From positions 1 through 48,638 of the forward strand of contig JADGEC010000011.1 in NCBI GenBank assembly GCA_016744575.1: a stretch of DNA of 48,638 nucleotides, given 5' to 3'. The position numbers were made by a program, and so were the translations under genes. The notes beneath the pieces are model-generated. The model saw only the letters and a program-made list of their open reading frames with translations, did no database searches and was not told where the DNA came from. This DNA comes from Sulfurimonadaceae bacterium (lineage in GTDB: Bacteria; Campylobacterota; Campylobacteria; Campylobacterales; Sulfurimonadaceae). Positions 34,475-42,203 of this stretch are shown in pieces (within the stretch, counting starts at the first letter, position 1; every line of letters begins with the position of its first letter).

Positions 34475-34984
34475 ATGTTCATAGTCGAGATAGACCCTCA
34501 AGAAGAGGGTGCCCGTTTGTTAAAGCGTGTCAAACGTTTTATAGGCCATATACCACCGCATTTTGAGCTTTTTGCGACCATCCATCCCAAACGCTTTGAG
34601 ATGTTTCTGAATGAGATCCTCTATCTTTCGACCCATAAGCAGATAGACCCGGACTTCTTTATCTTCTTACGTTTTTACATCGCTACTAAAGAGGGTTTTA
34701 CCTATTGTCAAGATTTTAACAAAGCGCTTCTTCTCTCTAAAGGTTATTCGTCTGAACAGATAAGTGCCTTGATAGACTCCCACGAGGCACTGCCTTTAGA
34801 TGATAGACATCAAAGCCTTTTTGCCTATACCCTAAAGGCTATAAATAGACCAAATGCTTTTGGCATCGAGGATATTGATGCTTTAAAAGCACTCTCATGG
34901 GATGATGCGGATATCTATGATGCTATCGATCACGGGGCGTTCTTATATAAGTCTTCGAAGGTCTTAAAAGCGTATGGTAAGTAA
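34475..34984 (+). CDS. AhpD/carboxymuconolactone decarboxylase-like protein lacking CxxC
   Basis: The all-helical 169-residue protein fits the AhpD/CMD fold: DPDFFIFLRFYIATKEGFTY, CQDFNKALLLSKGYSSEQIS, then ALSWDDADIYDAIDHGAFL. Active members carry C-x-x-C or C-x-x-H; here the sequence is C-Q-D-F-N, so only the first Cys remains. Peroxidase-type chemistry is therefore doubtful. The promoter is bracketed by two operators of the upstream TetR protein, which implies induction by a small molecule. AAAGG lies seven bases before ATG. Confidence 0.68.
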   Translation: MFIVEIDPQEEGARLLKRVKRFIGHIPPHFELFATIHPKRFEMFLNEILYLSTHKQIDPDFFIFLRFYIATKEGFTYCQDFNKALLLSKGYSSEQISALIDSHEALPLDDRHQSLFAYTLKAINRPNAFGIEDIDALKALSWDDADIYDAIDHGAFLYKSSKVLKAYGK

Positions 34985-34993
34985 ATAGAGAGA

Positions 34994-35020
34994 CTATGAG
35001 ACTTGTCGTTTGTCTCATAG
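34994..35020. terminator. hairpin between convergent AhpD-like and SNase-like genes
   Basis: CTATGAGAC (34994-35002) pairs perfectly with GTCTCATAG (35012-35020) over a nine-base loop, ten bases past the AhpD-like stop. It is likely a shared terminator, although no T-run follows. Confidence 0.6.
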
Positions 35021-35031
35021 CTATGCAGAGA

Positions 35032-35670
35032 TCAATGAGACTGAAGTGCTACTTTCATCTGAGGCTGGGTACGTACTACCTTCGGCAGGCTCTCTTGATG
35101 ATGTTTTAAGATCGCCATCCTGTCGATACCCTTATACAGTGGAGTCTCTTTCCAGCCGCACATATGCTGACTCATATCTACCAGAGCGAGCATAGAAGCA
35201 CTCTCTTCACTCCAAAGACCCAGCTTCTTATCTTTAGCGTATTTCATAGCAATACTCATCCTGTTCTGAAAGACCGTTGGAAGTATCGCATCATTAATAT
35301 CTAAGAGGGCGTAACCATCACGAATCATCCTGTAGTTTAACTCTTCATCATCGATCCAGACTGTTGTGATGTTGCCGGAAGGGTCATAGAACGGATGATA
35401 TTTTATCGTCGAATCAATGGTCAGTTTACTTTCAATATAGGAGAGCGCCTCTGCTTTAAGCTCGTCACGTTTATCATGAGCAATATTGTCAAATGCATTG
35501 ACTTTATTGTTTGCTGTAGCAAAAAGAGCGATACCAGCCAAATGGATGTTCTTCACAACACCATCGTGTTCCACTTTTAAGATGTTCTCACTTACGATGT
35601 TTAAAAGCTTGGCGCTTTCAGCTTGAGCCAGAGAAGTCAAAAGCAGGAATAGAAGTACGATGCGTGTCAT
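35032..35670 (-). CDS. exported SNase-fold protein with catalytic residues replaced
   Basis: A signal peptide (TRIVLLFLLLTSLAQA) precedes a staphylococcal-nuclease-like OB fold: LLNIVSENILKVEHDGV, NIHLAGIALFA, KAEALSYIESKL, then NYRMIRDGYALLD and AMKYAKDKKLGLW. In active nucleases the second strand reads R-L-x-G-I-D-x-P-E; here it is H-L-A-G-I-A-L-F-A. The later D-x-x-G-R is D-P-S-G-N. Both arginines, the Asp and the Glu are thus missing, suggesting a binding rather than cutting role. The C-terminal 45 residues (from about MSQHMCGWKETPLYKG) are unrecognised. Confidence 0.7.
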   Translation of the reverse strand: MTRIVLLFLLLTSLAQAESAKLLNIVSENILKVEHDGVVKNIHLAGIALFATANNKVNAFDNIAHDKRDELKAEALSYIESKLTIDSTIKYHPFYDPSGNITTVWIDDEELNYRMIRDGYALLDINDAILPTVFQNRMSIAMKYAKDKKLGLWSEESASMLALVDMSQHMCGWKETPLYKGIDRMAILKHHQESLPKVVRTQPQMKVALQSH

Positions 35671-35898
35671 GATGATTCCTTAAGTGTTTTTGTAATGTTC
35701 TCAGCATGGTAATATATAAGCGTTACAAAAGTGTTAAAAGTGAGATATCGGCTGAATATGATGCTGAATAAGGTGAGATATAGACTCTTTTTAGGTTGAT
35801 GATATATGAGTAGGTCCTAATACGATTTCAGATAATATTGAAGTCTGATTTGACAGTCTTATCACTGTCTATTATTATATTGCGTCGGGAGACATACT

Positions 35899-37026
35899 AT
35901 GGATAATCTTCTCATCTCCAGTGTCATCATCATCTTTTTTACCGCCCTCATCGGCAGTTATCTTCAACGTAAAAGACGCGATGGCGTGCTGCAGGAACTT
36001 GAGGGCTTTCAAGTCACCGTTAAGTTCAAAGAAGAAGGGACAGTATGGGGAAAGTTCAAACTCTTTCCCAAAGGCATGGAACTTCTCTTTAGCCGAGCCT
36101 ATCAAAACAGACATGCCCATAAGATCCTCAGCTACATCATCTTTCCCAATGATATAGAGCGCATAGAGGCGATATTGCGCTTTCATGATGAGCTCTCTCC
36201 CGAGAACAAAGCACAGCGCTTAAAAGAGATCGATCTGGCCAAGAATCCCAGACTGTTTACACGAATGGCTCGCATGATGACCAACTTCCTTAGTGCTTTT
36301 CACGATGCCATCAATGAGTCTTTGGGTATTCTCATCAGTAGAGTAAAATCTACGACAGGAAGTTCAGTACTTCAGTCTAATGACAAAAAATTGCAGCAGC
36401 TTGGAGCGAATGCGTTAAACATCGTCGATCACTCTTCATGGGACCCCATTTTGGAGTACTATCTTTTTAAGAACGTGGTGCTGGAGATCGTCGATGGCAG
36501 CGGTAAGGTGATGGAGTACAGCGGTATCTTAAAAGATTACTCTTCGAGTTGGATGGCGATTCTTGATTGCCAGATCGATGAGAAGGTCAAACTGCCGCTT
36601 TCTGATGCAAAACGCCTCATGTTGCAGAGAAGACTTGATTTTTGGATCCGTCTGGAGAAGATAGATGAGAAGTTCATCATGCATATCGAGATAAAGAATG
36701 AGAGTGATCGGGAGCTAGAGCTGCTGGAAGTCAAGGCCGAAGGTTATAGTAAACGTATTGGTGTCGTATTGCAAAGCGGCGAGTCAGTCAAGCGAAAATA
36801 TGATGATCTTCCAGCAGAAGCTCTTAAGGACATCGCAGATGAAGATCTGCCTGTCGAGATCTCCCTCATCGGACCGGAACGGGTCGACCCAAAGGTGATA
36901 CAGGAAGTAGACGTGGCGCTCCCAAGGCTCTATCTGGAGTATAAAGCAGTACAGAGTCTGGATGTCTTTGTCCATAGGAGCATAGGGGTCATCCGGCATC
37001 GATGCCAGGCCCAAGATGATGCATAA
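35899..37026 (+). CDS. conserved membrane-anchored protein, unknown function
   Basis: The 375-residue protein has a single N-terminal membrane helix (LLISSVIIIFFTALIGSYL). A cytoplasmic part follows with GFQVTVKFKEEGTVWGKFKL, a helical centre (about 95-170), and a beta-rich section with VVLEIVDGSGKVMEYSGILK. The motif EYSGILKDYSSSW is typical of an uncharacterised family found in several Proteobacteria. GGGAG precedes ATG by eight bases. It is followed 34 bases later by the deoxyribosyltransferase-like gene. Confidence 0.62.
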   Translation: MDNLLISSVIIIFFTALIGSYLQRKRRDGVLQELEGFQVTVKFKEEGTVWGKFKLFPKGMELLFSRAYQNRHAHKILSYIIFPNDIERIEAILRFHDELSPENKAQRLKEIDLAKNPRLFTRMARMMTNFLSAFHDAINESLGILISRVKSTTGSSVLQSNDKKLQQLGANALNIVDHSSWDPILEYYLFKNVVLEIVDGSGKVMEYSGILKDYSSSWMAILDCQIDEKVKLPLSDAKRLMLQRRLDFWIRLEKIDEKFIMHIEIKNESDRELELLEVKAEGYSKRIGVVLQSGESVKRKYDDLPAEALKDIADEDLPVEISLIGPERVDPKVIQEVDVALPRLYLEYKAVQSLDVFVHRSIGVIRHRCQAQDDA

Positions 37027-37060
37027 GCTAGTACATAACAGCCAACAGTGAGAGGATAAG

Positions 37061-37552
37061 ATGAAAAAGATATACCTTGCCGGACCTGACGTCTTTGAGC
37101 CTGATGCCATTGAACAGGGTGAAAGTTTGAAGGCTTTATGCCAAGAGTACGGTTTTGAAGGGCTCTACCCACTAGATAATGTCATAGAAGCTTCTCCTAC
37201 ACCAGAAGCTACGGCTGAGGCTATTCGAAAAGCAAACATAGGACTCATTCGAAGTGCAGATATTATGGTGGCGAACCTAAACTCATTTAGAGGATTTGAA
37301 CCAGATTCCGGCACGATGTATGAAGTGGGATTTGCTGAAGCATTGGGAAAACCAGTTTTCTCTTATGCTGCTGACCGACATACTATGATAGAGCGGCTTC
37401 GTGATGTTCAGGGACTGGGTGTGGATGTTCTTGTCTGTCGTGATGGAAAGATGATAGAGGATCTTGGTCATTCACATAACCTGATGTTCGCACATACTCT
37501 GGTCGCAAATGATCTGGAGTCATGTCTAAAGTATTTGCAGGCCACGCTTTAG
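37061..37552 (+). CDS. nucleoside 2-deoxyribosyltransferase-like protein
   Basis: The 163-residue protein carries the family motifs: KKIYLAGPDVFEPDA (nucleotide-binding loop), ADIMVANLNSFRGFEPDSGT (with Asp and Glu expected for catalysis), and YEVGFAEALGKPVFSYAAD (with the conserved Glu). It may transfer or cleave deoxyribose on nucleosides or clean up modified nucleotides. AGAGGA precedes ATG. An inverted repeat CACGCT/AGCGTG (37543-37558) brackets its stop codon. Confidence 0.87.
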   Translation: MKKIYLAGPDVFEPDAIEQGESLKALCQEYGFEGLYPLDNVIEASPTPEATAEAIRKANIGLIRSADIMVANLNSFRGFEPDSGTMYEVGFAEALGKPVFSYAADRHTMIERLRDVQGLGVDVLVCRDGKMIEDLGHSHNLMFAHTLVANDLESCLKYLQATL

Positions 37553-37593
37553 AGCGTGATGCAGGAGTAGAAGTGCGCCTGTCTAGTAGTTGA

Positions 37594-38112
37594 CTATTTA
37601 GTTGATTTTGCTTTTTTGTCAGACTTTTTCTTCTTTGCTTTTTTCTTCTCTTTTTTACTCTTTTTTTCTGATTTTGAAGACTCTTTTTTCTTGCTTTTTG
37701 ATTTAGTCTTCTCCTCTTTATTTTTAGACTTTTTCTGTTTTTTCACATCTTTGCCAGTACTGGAGCTCTTTGAACTGCTTTTAGCCTTTTGCTCTTTTGT
37801 ACTCTTTTTAGCGTCTGTTTTGCTTTTTGATGTAGAAGAGCTAGATGTTTTCCTGGCTTTTTGACTTTTGTCGCCGCTTTTCACATTGTTCTTGACATTA
37901 TGGATGATGCCGTCACCGATACCTTTGACGTTTTTAAGATCATTGGCAGAGCCGAACTTCCCGTTTTTCTTACGGTAGTTGATGATGCTGGTCGCTTTTT
38001 TGTCACCGATGCCCTTGATGGTCATCAGTTCATCTTTTGATGCAGTGTTCAAGTTGACGGCAGAGAACAGTGAACCGGCGAGTAGTAAAAGTATTAGTAG
38101 GTGTTTTAGCAT
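37594..38112 (-). CDS. ComEA-like helix-hairpin-helix protein with Lys/Ser-rich tail
   Basis: A signal peptide (LKHLLILLLLAGSLFSA) is followed by a ComEA-type double HhH: VNLNTASKDELMTIKGIGDK, then NGKFGSANDLKNVKGIGDGI. This domain binds DNA in natural transformation systems. From about residue 80 to 172 the chain is almost only Lys, Ser, Thr and a few acidic residues, a disordered basic tail of nearly 95 residues absent from most ComEA proteins. AAGGA, seven bases before ATG 38112, fixes the start. It would act in the periplasm. It is divergent from the flavoprotein gene. Confidence 0.85.
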   Translation of the reverse strand: MLKHLLILLLLAGSLFSAVNLNTASKDELMTIKGIGDKKATSIINYRKKNGKFGSANDLKNVKGIGDGIIHNVKNNVKSGDKSQKARKTSSSSTSKSKTDAKKSTKEQKAKSSSKSSSTGKDVKKQKKSKNKEEKTKSKSKKKESSKSEKKSKKEKKKAKKKKSDKKAKSTK

Positions 38113-38243
38113 GGTCATTTCCTTGGTGTTTATGAAAGTTTTTGTATTATAGCAAAAAGCAAGACCCGCACCGTAGATAAGGGCCACGCTAAGGAGATGA
38201 GGATGTCTAGAGATGACTCTGTCGGTATTAAAAGCATTACTAT

Positions 38244-39482
38244 ATGAGTTCATATGAGCTTATCGTCGTAGGTTCCGGTGCGGCAGGTATGATGGCGGCT
38301 ATCACAGCCGCACGTCGAGGGAAAAAAGTCCTGCTTCTGGAAAAACTCTCAAAGCCTGGTGCCAAACTAAAAGCTACGGGCGGGGGGCGCTGTAATCTGA
38401 CCAACACACTCTCAAATGATGAGTTCATGGCCAGTTTTGGACGTGAGGGTCGTTTTATGACCCCTTCACTTGATGCGTTCGACCATAAAGCACTCAGAAA
38501 GTTCTTTTTGGAGATCGGGGTGGAGAGTCATGCCCCTGATGGTTTCCGGGTATTTCCCATCACGCACAGTTCTTCGACTATCATCAATGCACTTGAGAAA
38601 GAGCTGGAGAAGCTGGGTGTTAACGTGCTCTGTTCACAGCGGGTAGAGCAGTTGGAGTATGAAGAGGGGCACATCAAAGGTGTCACTACAGCGACAGATA
38701 GCTTTAGTGCCCCGGATGTCATCATCGCTACGGGTGGGCTGGGTTATCCTGCCCTTGGAGCCGAAGGTGATGGTTATGGTCTTGCCAGTTCAGTCGGCCA
38801 CAAAGTGACGGATCTCTTTCCGGCCATGATGCCGCTGCGGACAAAAGAGCAGTGGGTCGGAAACTGCCGCGCGGACACCATAGCGAAAGTAGAGATCAAA
38901 GTCGCACTTCCCAAGCATAAACGTCTACGTGCAAAAGGTGATCTTATCTTTACCAGAACAGGCATCCGCGGCCCGGTAGTGCTGGATTTCTCGCGTGAGA
39001 TCACTCCGCTTTTAAGTAAATATGATGAGATCCCTCTCTTGATGAACCTGACAAAAGGACTTAACGAAGAGCAGATCAGGGTACATCTAAAAGCAAAGAT
39101 AATCGAAGACCCCCACCAAAGTACGCTTGAAGTGTTAAAGAGCCTGCTTCCAGAAGCACTCTCTAACGAACTCTGCCTGCTTGCTGGAGCAGATGCATCA
39201 CAGCGCTTTAACAAGCTCGCTGGCATAGAACGTGATGCCCTCATCAGACTACTTGCGTGGACTCCATTGACTATCACCGGACATGATGGTTTCAAGATGG
39301 CGATGATCACCCGAGGCGGTGTGACCCTTAAAGAGATCCGCCCCGAAACGATGGAGAGCAAGGTGTTGAAAGGACTCTACTTCTGTGGAGAGGTGATGAA
39401 CCTTGACGGACCTTGCGGAGGTTACAACCTCCAATGGTCGTTTGCCAGTGGTTTTTTGGCTGGGCATTTGGGAGAAAGATAG
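38244..39482 (+). CDS. HI0933/YhiN-family flavoprotein
   Basis: The 412-residue protein has the FAD-binding VVGSGAAGMMAAITAARRGK at the N-terminus, the family signature KLKATGGGRCNLTN, an internal VIIATGGLGYPALGAEGDGY, and the C-terminal GGVTLKEIRPETMESK with FCGEVMNLDGPCGGYNLQW. The family is annotated as NAD(P)/FAD-dependent oxidoreductase; a general physiological role is not established. No ribosome site precedes ATG. Confidence 0.92.
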   Translation: MSSYELIVVGSGAAGMMAAITAARRGKKVLLLEKLSKPGAKLKATGGGRCNLTNTLSNDEFMASFGREGRFMTPSLDAFDHKALRKFFLEIGVESHAPDGFRVFPITHSSSTIINALEKELEKLGVNVLCSQRVEQLEYEEGHIKGVTTATDSFSAPDVIIATGGLGYPALGAEGDGYGLASSVGHKVTDLFPAMMPLRTKEQWVGNCRADTIAKVEIKVALPKHKRLRAKGDLIFTRTGIRGPVVLDFSREITPLLSKYDEIPLLMNLTKGLNEEQIRVHLKAKIIEDPHQSTLEVLKSLLPEALSNELCLLAGADASQRFNKLAGIERDALIRLLAWTPLTITGHDGFKMAMITRGGVTLKEIRPETMESKVLKGLYFCGEVMNLDGPCGGYNLQWSFASGFLAGHLGER

Positions 39483-40134
39483 GCTTCCCAGTCATATTTT
39501 TGTTCTCAAGCCTAATCCGGGAGTGTATACATCACTTTGTTTGGCTGGAATTGACATCTTCTATTTAAACTTGTTTCATATTAAAGTGACTGTTGATCGT
39601 AAGAACTCGAATCGACAAGACATCAAATCTTTTAAAGTGGGTGTCTCTTACTTTCTTTTTGTTCCCGGCAAAAAGAAAGTAACAAAGAAAAACTCGTTAC
39701 CAACGTTCAGGGAGCGGATGATCTTTGAAAGCGCAGAGTGATGACCGAGGCTTTGGCTACCTGTGACTTTCTTGGGAGCTACTGACTTTGCAAGCAGCCG
39801 GCTAAAGAGGAAGATTTATGATCGCTCTATAAGGTTTGGAATCGGAAGGCTCTGCCTCCGCAGTTCGGGAGTCATAGTGGAGAGTGCCAAGGGTTAGTAC
39901 ACCTAAGACTCTTCGTTTCCGAAGCGACTTAAGATACTTGACTTAATGATATTGGGGGATGAGCAGGCTTGTGGAGAGTGAATGGTACTGGTAGGTCGGC
40001 TGCGGTATGCATTCCCAAGTGAGACTTGAGGAATGAGAAAGGACACAAGCTGATAGCTTAGACCCAGCTCTAACACAAGAAAATGTCATCGTCTTGGCAA
40101 ACGTATGGCATCATTATAAAAAAAGGAGTGTTGT
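39483..40134. other. 650-bp non-coding region with several hairpins
   Basis: No credible gene is seen. The stretch holds the long palindrome listed separately, hairpin CTGC-CTCC-GCAG near 39850, CTTCG-TTTC-CGAAG near 39910, and CATTCC-CAAGT/ACTTG-GGAATG (40010-40035). The string CAAGCAGCC also occurs in the structured element at 7.8 kb. The end contains a possible promoter, TTGGCA with TATAAA (about 40103-40120), before the next gene. Confidence 0.6.
39648..39682. repeat. perfect palindrome, candidate dispersed repeat
   Basis: Fourteen-base perfect arms TTACTTTCTTTTTG (39648-39661) and CAAAAAGAAAGTAA (39669-39682) surround loop TTCCCGG, followed by CAAAGAAA. Elements of this type, with AAAGAAAGTAAC next to a palindrome, are frequent intergenic repeats in proteobacterial genomes. 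Only one copy is in the window. Confidence 0.7.
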
Positions 40135-40623
40135 ATGGATAGCCAACGATTCACAGAAGAAAAAGTGTTCAAGCGTGGAAGAGGCGGCAGTGATGCTGAG
40201 CATCTGGCGGATGAAGTCCTTTATCATGAACTCTTGGTACGACACGATGAGATAGAACGACTCACCCAAAAGATCGAAGATGGCATTGAAGTAGTCACTC
40301 GGATCACCAGCGGCGACCCTGGACTTGTGAAGATACTGCAAGAGCATGTCCTGGGTATAAAAAAGAGGTTTGATGGAGGCCGCGCCATAAGGTCATGGGA
40401 CCCGCTCTTCATCGAACTGTTCGACAACCGCAAGGAGATGAACATGACATGGGAGATGCTAGAAGACGGTATCAGGACGACCCTCACATCCTCTACTCCC
40501 GAAGTCCGTGAACTGATCTATCTGCATGATGAGACTCTTCAAGCTTTCGTACAGCACGGTCTTAAAGCGTCAAGACATGAGAGTCCCTATCGTCCGGGCG
40601 GAATTAAACCGGAGGTCGAATGA
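40135..40623 (+). CDS. cytoplasmic protein with internal duplication, unknown function
   Basis: The 162-residue protein contains two related units of about 55 residues (about 30-85 and 93-150). Each has an H or W-rich helix start, then a G-I-(E/R)-x-x strand, an S/T-x-x-x-P or S-G-D-P turn, and a helix with H: ELLVRHDEIERLTQKIEDGI and TSGDPGLVKILQEH against WDPLFIELFDNRKEMNMTWE and SSTPEVRELIYLHDE. Proteins with this double unit exist in bacteria but have no known role. Its stop overlaps the Dabb gene start. Confidence 0.65.
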   Translation: MDSQRFTEEKVFKRGRGGSDAEHLADEVLYHELLVRHDEIERLTQKIEDGIEVVTRITSGDPGLVKILQEHVLGIKKRFDGGRAIRSWDPLFIELFDNRKEMNMTWEMLEDGIRTTLTSSTPEVRELIYLHDETLQAFVQHGLKASRHESPYRPGGIKPEVE

Positions 40624-41057
40624 TCATCTGGTCTGAGACTTACTCAAAAAGCAGCGTGTCGGATCTCTTTAGACACATAGCAATCATCTTGCTGACGGTC
40701 TTGGCATTATCGCATCCACCCGTTCTTTCTGCTTCAGAAGAGAAAAAGGCAGGTGTCTACCATATTGTCATATGCTGGCTAAAAGAACCGGACAATAAGC
40801 TGCATCGTCAAAAGCTGATAGACGGGACAAAAGAACTGCGTTCAATACCCGGCGTTTTATCGATTGAAGTAGGTGAGATGCTCCCCAGTAAAAGAGCGGT
40901 CGTAGACAGCAGTTATGATATAGGTATTGTGATGACGTTCAAAGACAACGATGCTATGAGGTCGTACCTTCGTGACCCAAGGCATCAAAAAGCGGCCAAA
41001 GAGATCTTGGCACCTTTGACATCCAATGTCGTTATGTATGATCTTGTAAAACAGTAA
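40620..41057 (+). CDS. exported Dabb (stress-responsive A/B barrel) protein
   Basis: The protein has a hydrophobic N-terminal leader (about 17-40, HIAIILLTVLALSHPPVLSA) and a Dabb domain: GVYHIVICWLKEPDNKLHRQ, LRSIPGVLSIEVGEML, DIGIVMTFKDNDAMRSYL and DPRHQKAA. These small barrels bind ligands or act as subunits in aromatic or stress metabolism. An exported Dabb domain is less common. ATG overlaps the preceding stop (ATGA), so translation is coupled to the duplicated-unit protein. Confidence 0.8.
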   Translation: MIIWSETYSKSSVSDLFRHIAIILLTVLALSHPPVLSASEEKKAGVYHIVICWLKEPDNKLHRQKLIDGTKELRSIPGVLSIEVGEMLPSKRAVVDSSYDIGIVMTFKDNDAMRSYLRDPRHQKAAKEILAPLTSNVVMYDLVKQ

Positions 41058-41094
41058 CAATACGGACGCTCCTCTTTTGCATATCGTCAGGGTA

Positions 41095-41143
41095 TTTTTT
41101 CTGATAGATGTTCTGATAAAAAGTCATAGTTTGGGAATGAGTA
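41095..41143 (+). repeat. upstream element, copy 1 (before SDR)
   Basis: TTTTTTCTGATAGA (41095-41108) and CATAGTTTGGGAATGAGTA (41125-41143), about 50 bases before the SDR start. The first block is identical in copy 3; the second differs there at two of 19 positions. The hairpin present in copies 2 and 3 is missing here. Confidence 0.6.
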
Positions 41144-41194
41144 GACAACTGGTGACGATCTGAACAATAACTATAGATTAAAAAGGAGATAAAA

Positions 41195-41893
41195 TTGAAC
41201 AAAACAGTATTGATCACTGGTGGAAATAAAGGGATAGGATTAGAAGTCACAAGAGAGCTTTTAGATCTAGACTACAACATCATCATAATTGCAAGAGATT
41301 TTAATGATTTTGAATTTAAAGAGAATAAGAAGATCAAACAAATAGGATTTGATCTATCACAAGTCGATGAGATATCAAGCTTAATAGCATCATTAGAGCC
41401 AATTGATATTTTGATCAATAATGCAGGAATGATGTACGCATTAGCATATGATCAATACTCAAATGATAAAAAAGAATCGATGATCAAGCTAAATCTCGAA
41501 GCTCCTATTAAATTGATCGAGGAAGTCTCTAAAAATATGATCAAAAAAGGTAATGGAAGGATTGTAAACAATGCTTCTATCGCGGGGCAGATCGGACATC
41601 CAGATATTTGGTATGGAATAACAAAAGCAGGAATCATAAATGCGACAAAAAGTTTTTCAAAGATATTTGATGGAAAGATCATAATAAATGCGGTTGCTCC
41701 AAGTCCAGTTGAAACAGATATGTTAAATATAATACCTAGACCAAGACAAGAAGCTTTTTTAAAAACTGTTATTGCAAAAAGATTTGCATACCCTCAAGAG
41801 ATAGCAAAGACTATTGTTTGGTTAGCCACCCAATCGCCAGAATATATAAATGGGACTTGTATAGATATAAATAATGGATCATTTCCAAGATAA
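41195..41893 (+). CDS. short-chain dehydrogenase/reductase
   Basis: This 232-residue classical SDR has the cofactor motif TGGNKGIG, NNAG, catalytic Ser in VNNASIAG and Y-x-x-x-K in WYGITKAG. The C-terminal INGTCIDINNGSFPR is typical of FabG-like members. The start is TTG at 41195 with a strong AAAGGAG (41183-41188). The gene is far richer in A and T than its neighbours (many Ile/Lys/Asn codons ending in A or T), suggesting recent acquisition. The substrate is unknown. Confidence 0.93.
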   Translation: MNKTVLITGGNKGIGLEVTRELLDLDYNIIIIARDFNDFEFKENKKIKQIGFDLSQVDEISSLIASLEPIDILINNAGMMYALAYDQYSNDKKESMIKLNLEAPIKLIEEVSKNMIKKGNGRIVNNASIAGQIGHPDIWYGITKAGIINATKSFSKIFDGKIIINAVAPSPVETDMLNIIPRPRQEAFLKTVIAKRFAYPQEIAKTIVWLATQSPEYINGTCIDINNGSFPR

Positions 41894-41930
41894 ATTCGTC
41901 TATGACAAAATCTTGAAGAAAAATAAGCAA

Positions 41931-41954
41931 CATCCCTGAACGAGGCTTGGTATT
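41931..41954. repeat. short dispersed repeat B, copy 1
   Basis: CATCCCTGAACGAGGCTTGG followed by TATT. It closely matches the sequence at 47154-47177 (gap of one base, few mismatches). It lies just after the SDR gene. Confidence 0.5.
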
Positions 41955-42095
41955 TGACATGCTCTGCTCCCTCAACAGCAAGGACAAAATGTCCTGATAT
42001 CAAGATCATCACCTCATAAGCCCAGCATGAATTTTAGGAATACCATTGTAAAATCAATAAAATATGTCATCTTGTCGAACCGTAAGGGATCACTG

Positions 42096-42167
42096 CTGAT
42101 AATAGGACATTTTCGTGTCCTTCTATCTATTGGTATTCCGGCACAAGTCATAGCCTGGGTGACAATA
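42096..42167 (+). repeat. upstream element, copy 2 (before SnoaL-like gene)
   Basis: In order: CTGATA, hairpin AGGACA/TGTCCT with loop TTTTCG (42104-42121), ATCTATTGG (42125-42133), CCGGCA, then CATAGCCTGGG. The order and several blocks match copy 3. It ends about 37 bases before the start codon. Confidence 0.6.
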
Positions 42168-42203
42168 AGTCGTCGATCTTTGTAGGAAGGAGTACAGTTA
42201 CCC

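Larger units (their letters stand above)
41894..42203. other. 310-bp gap before SnoaL-like gene
   Basis: No gene is seen. It contains repeat B copy 1 (41931-41954), a short GGACA/TGTCC hairpin near 41985, and upstream element copy 2 with its hairpin. GGAAGGAG (42184-42191) is the ribosome site for the next gene. Confidence 0.55.

Noticed and set aside
37616-37864. Phe/Leu-rich open frame on the plus strand
   Set aside because: It is the antisense of the Lys/Ser-rich tail of the ComEA-like protein; the composition is a by-product of lysine codons.
39403-39741. Open frame running from the flavoprotein end through the palindrome (ending with VTKKNSLPTFRER-type residues)
   Set aside because: It starts inside the HI0933 gene in another frame and crosses a palindromic repeat; such frames are typical artefacts of these repeats.
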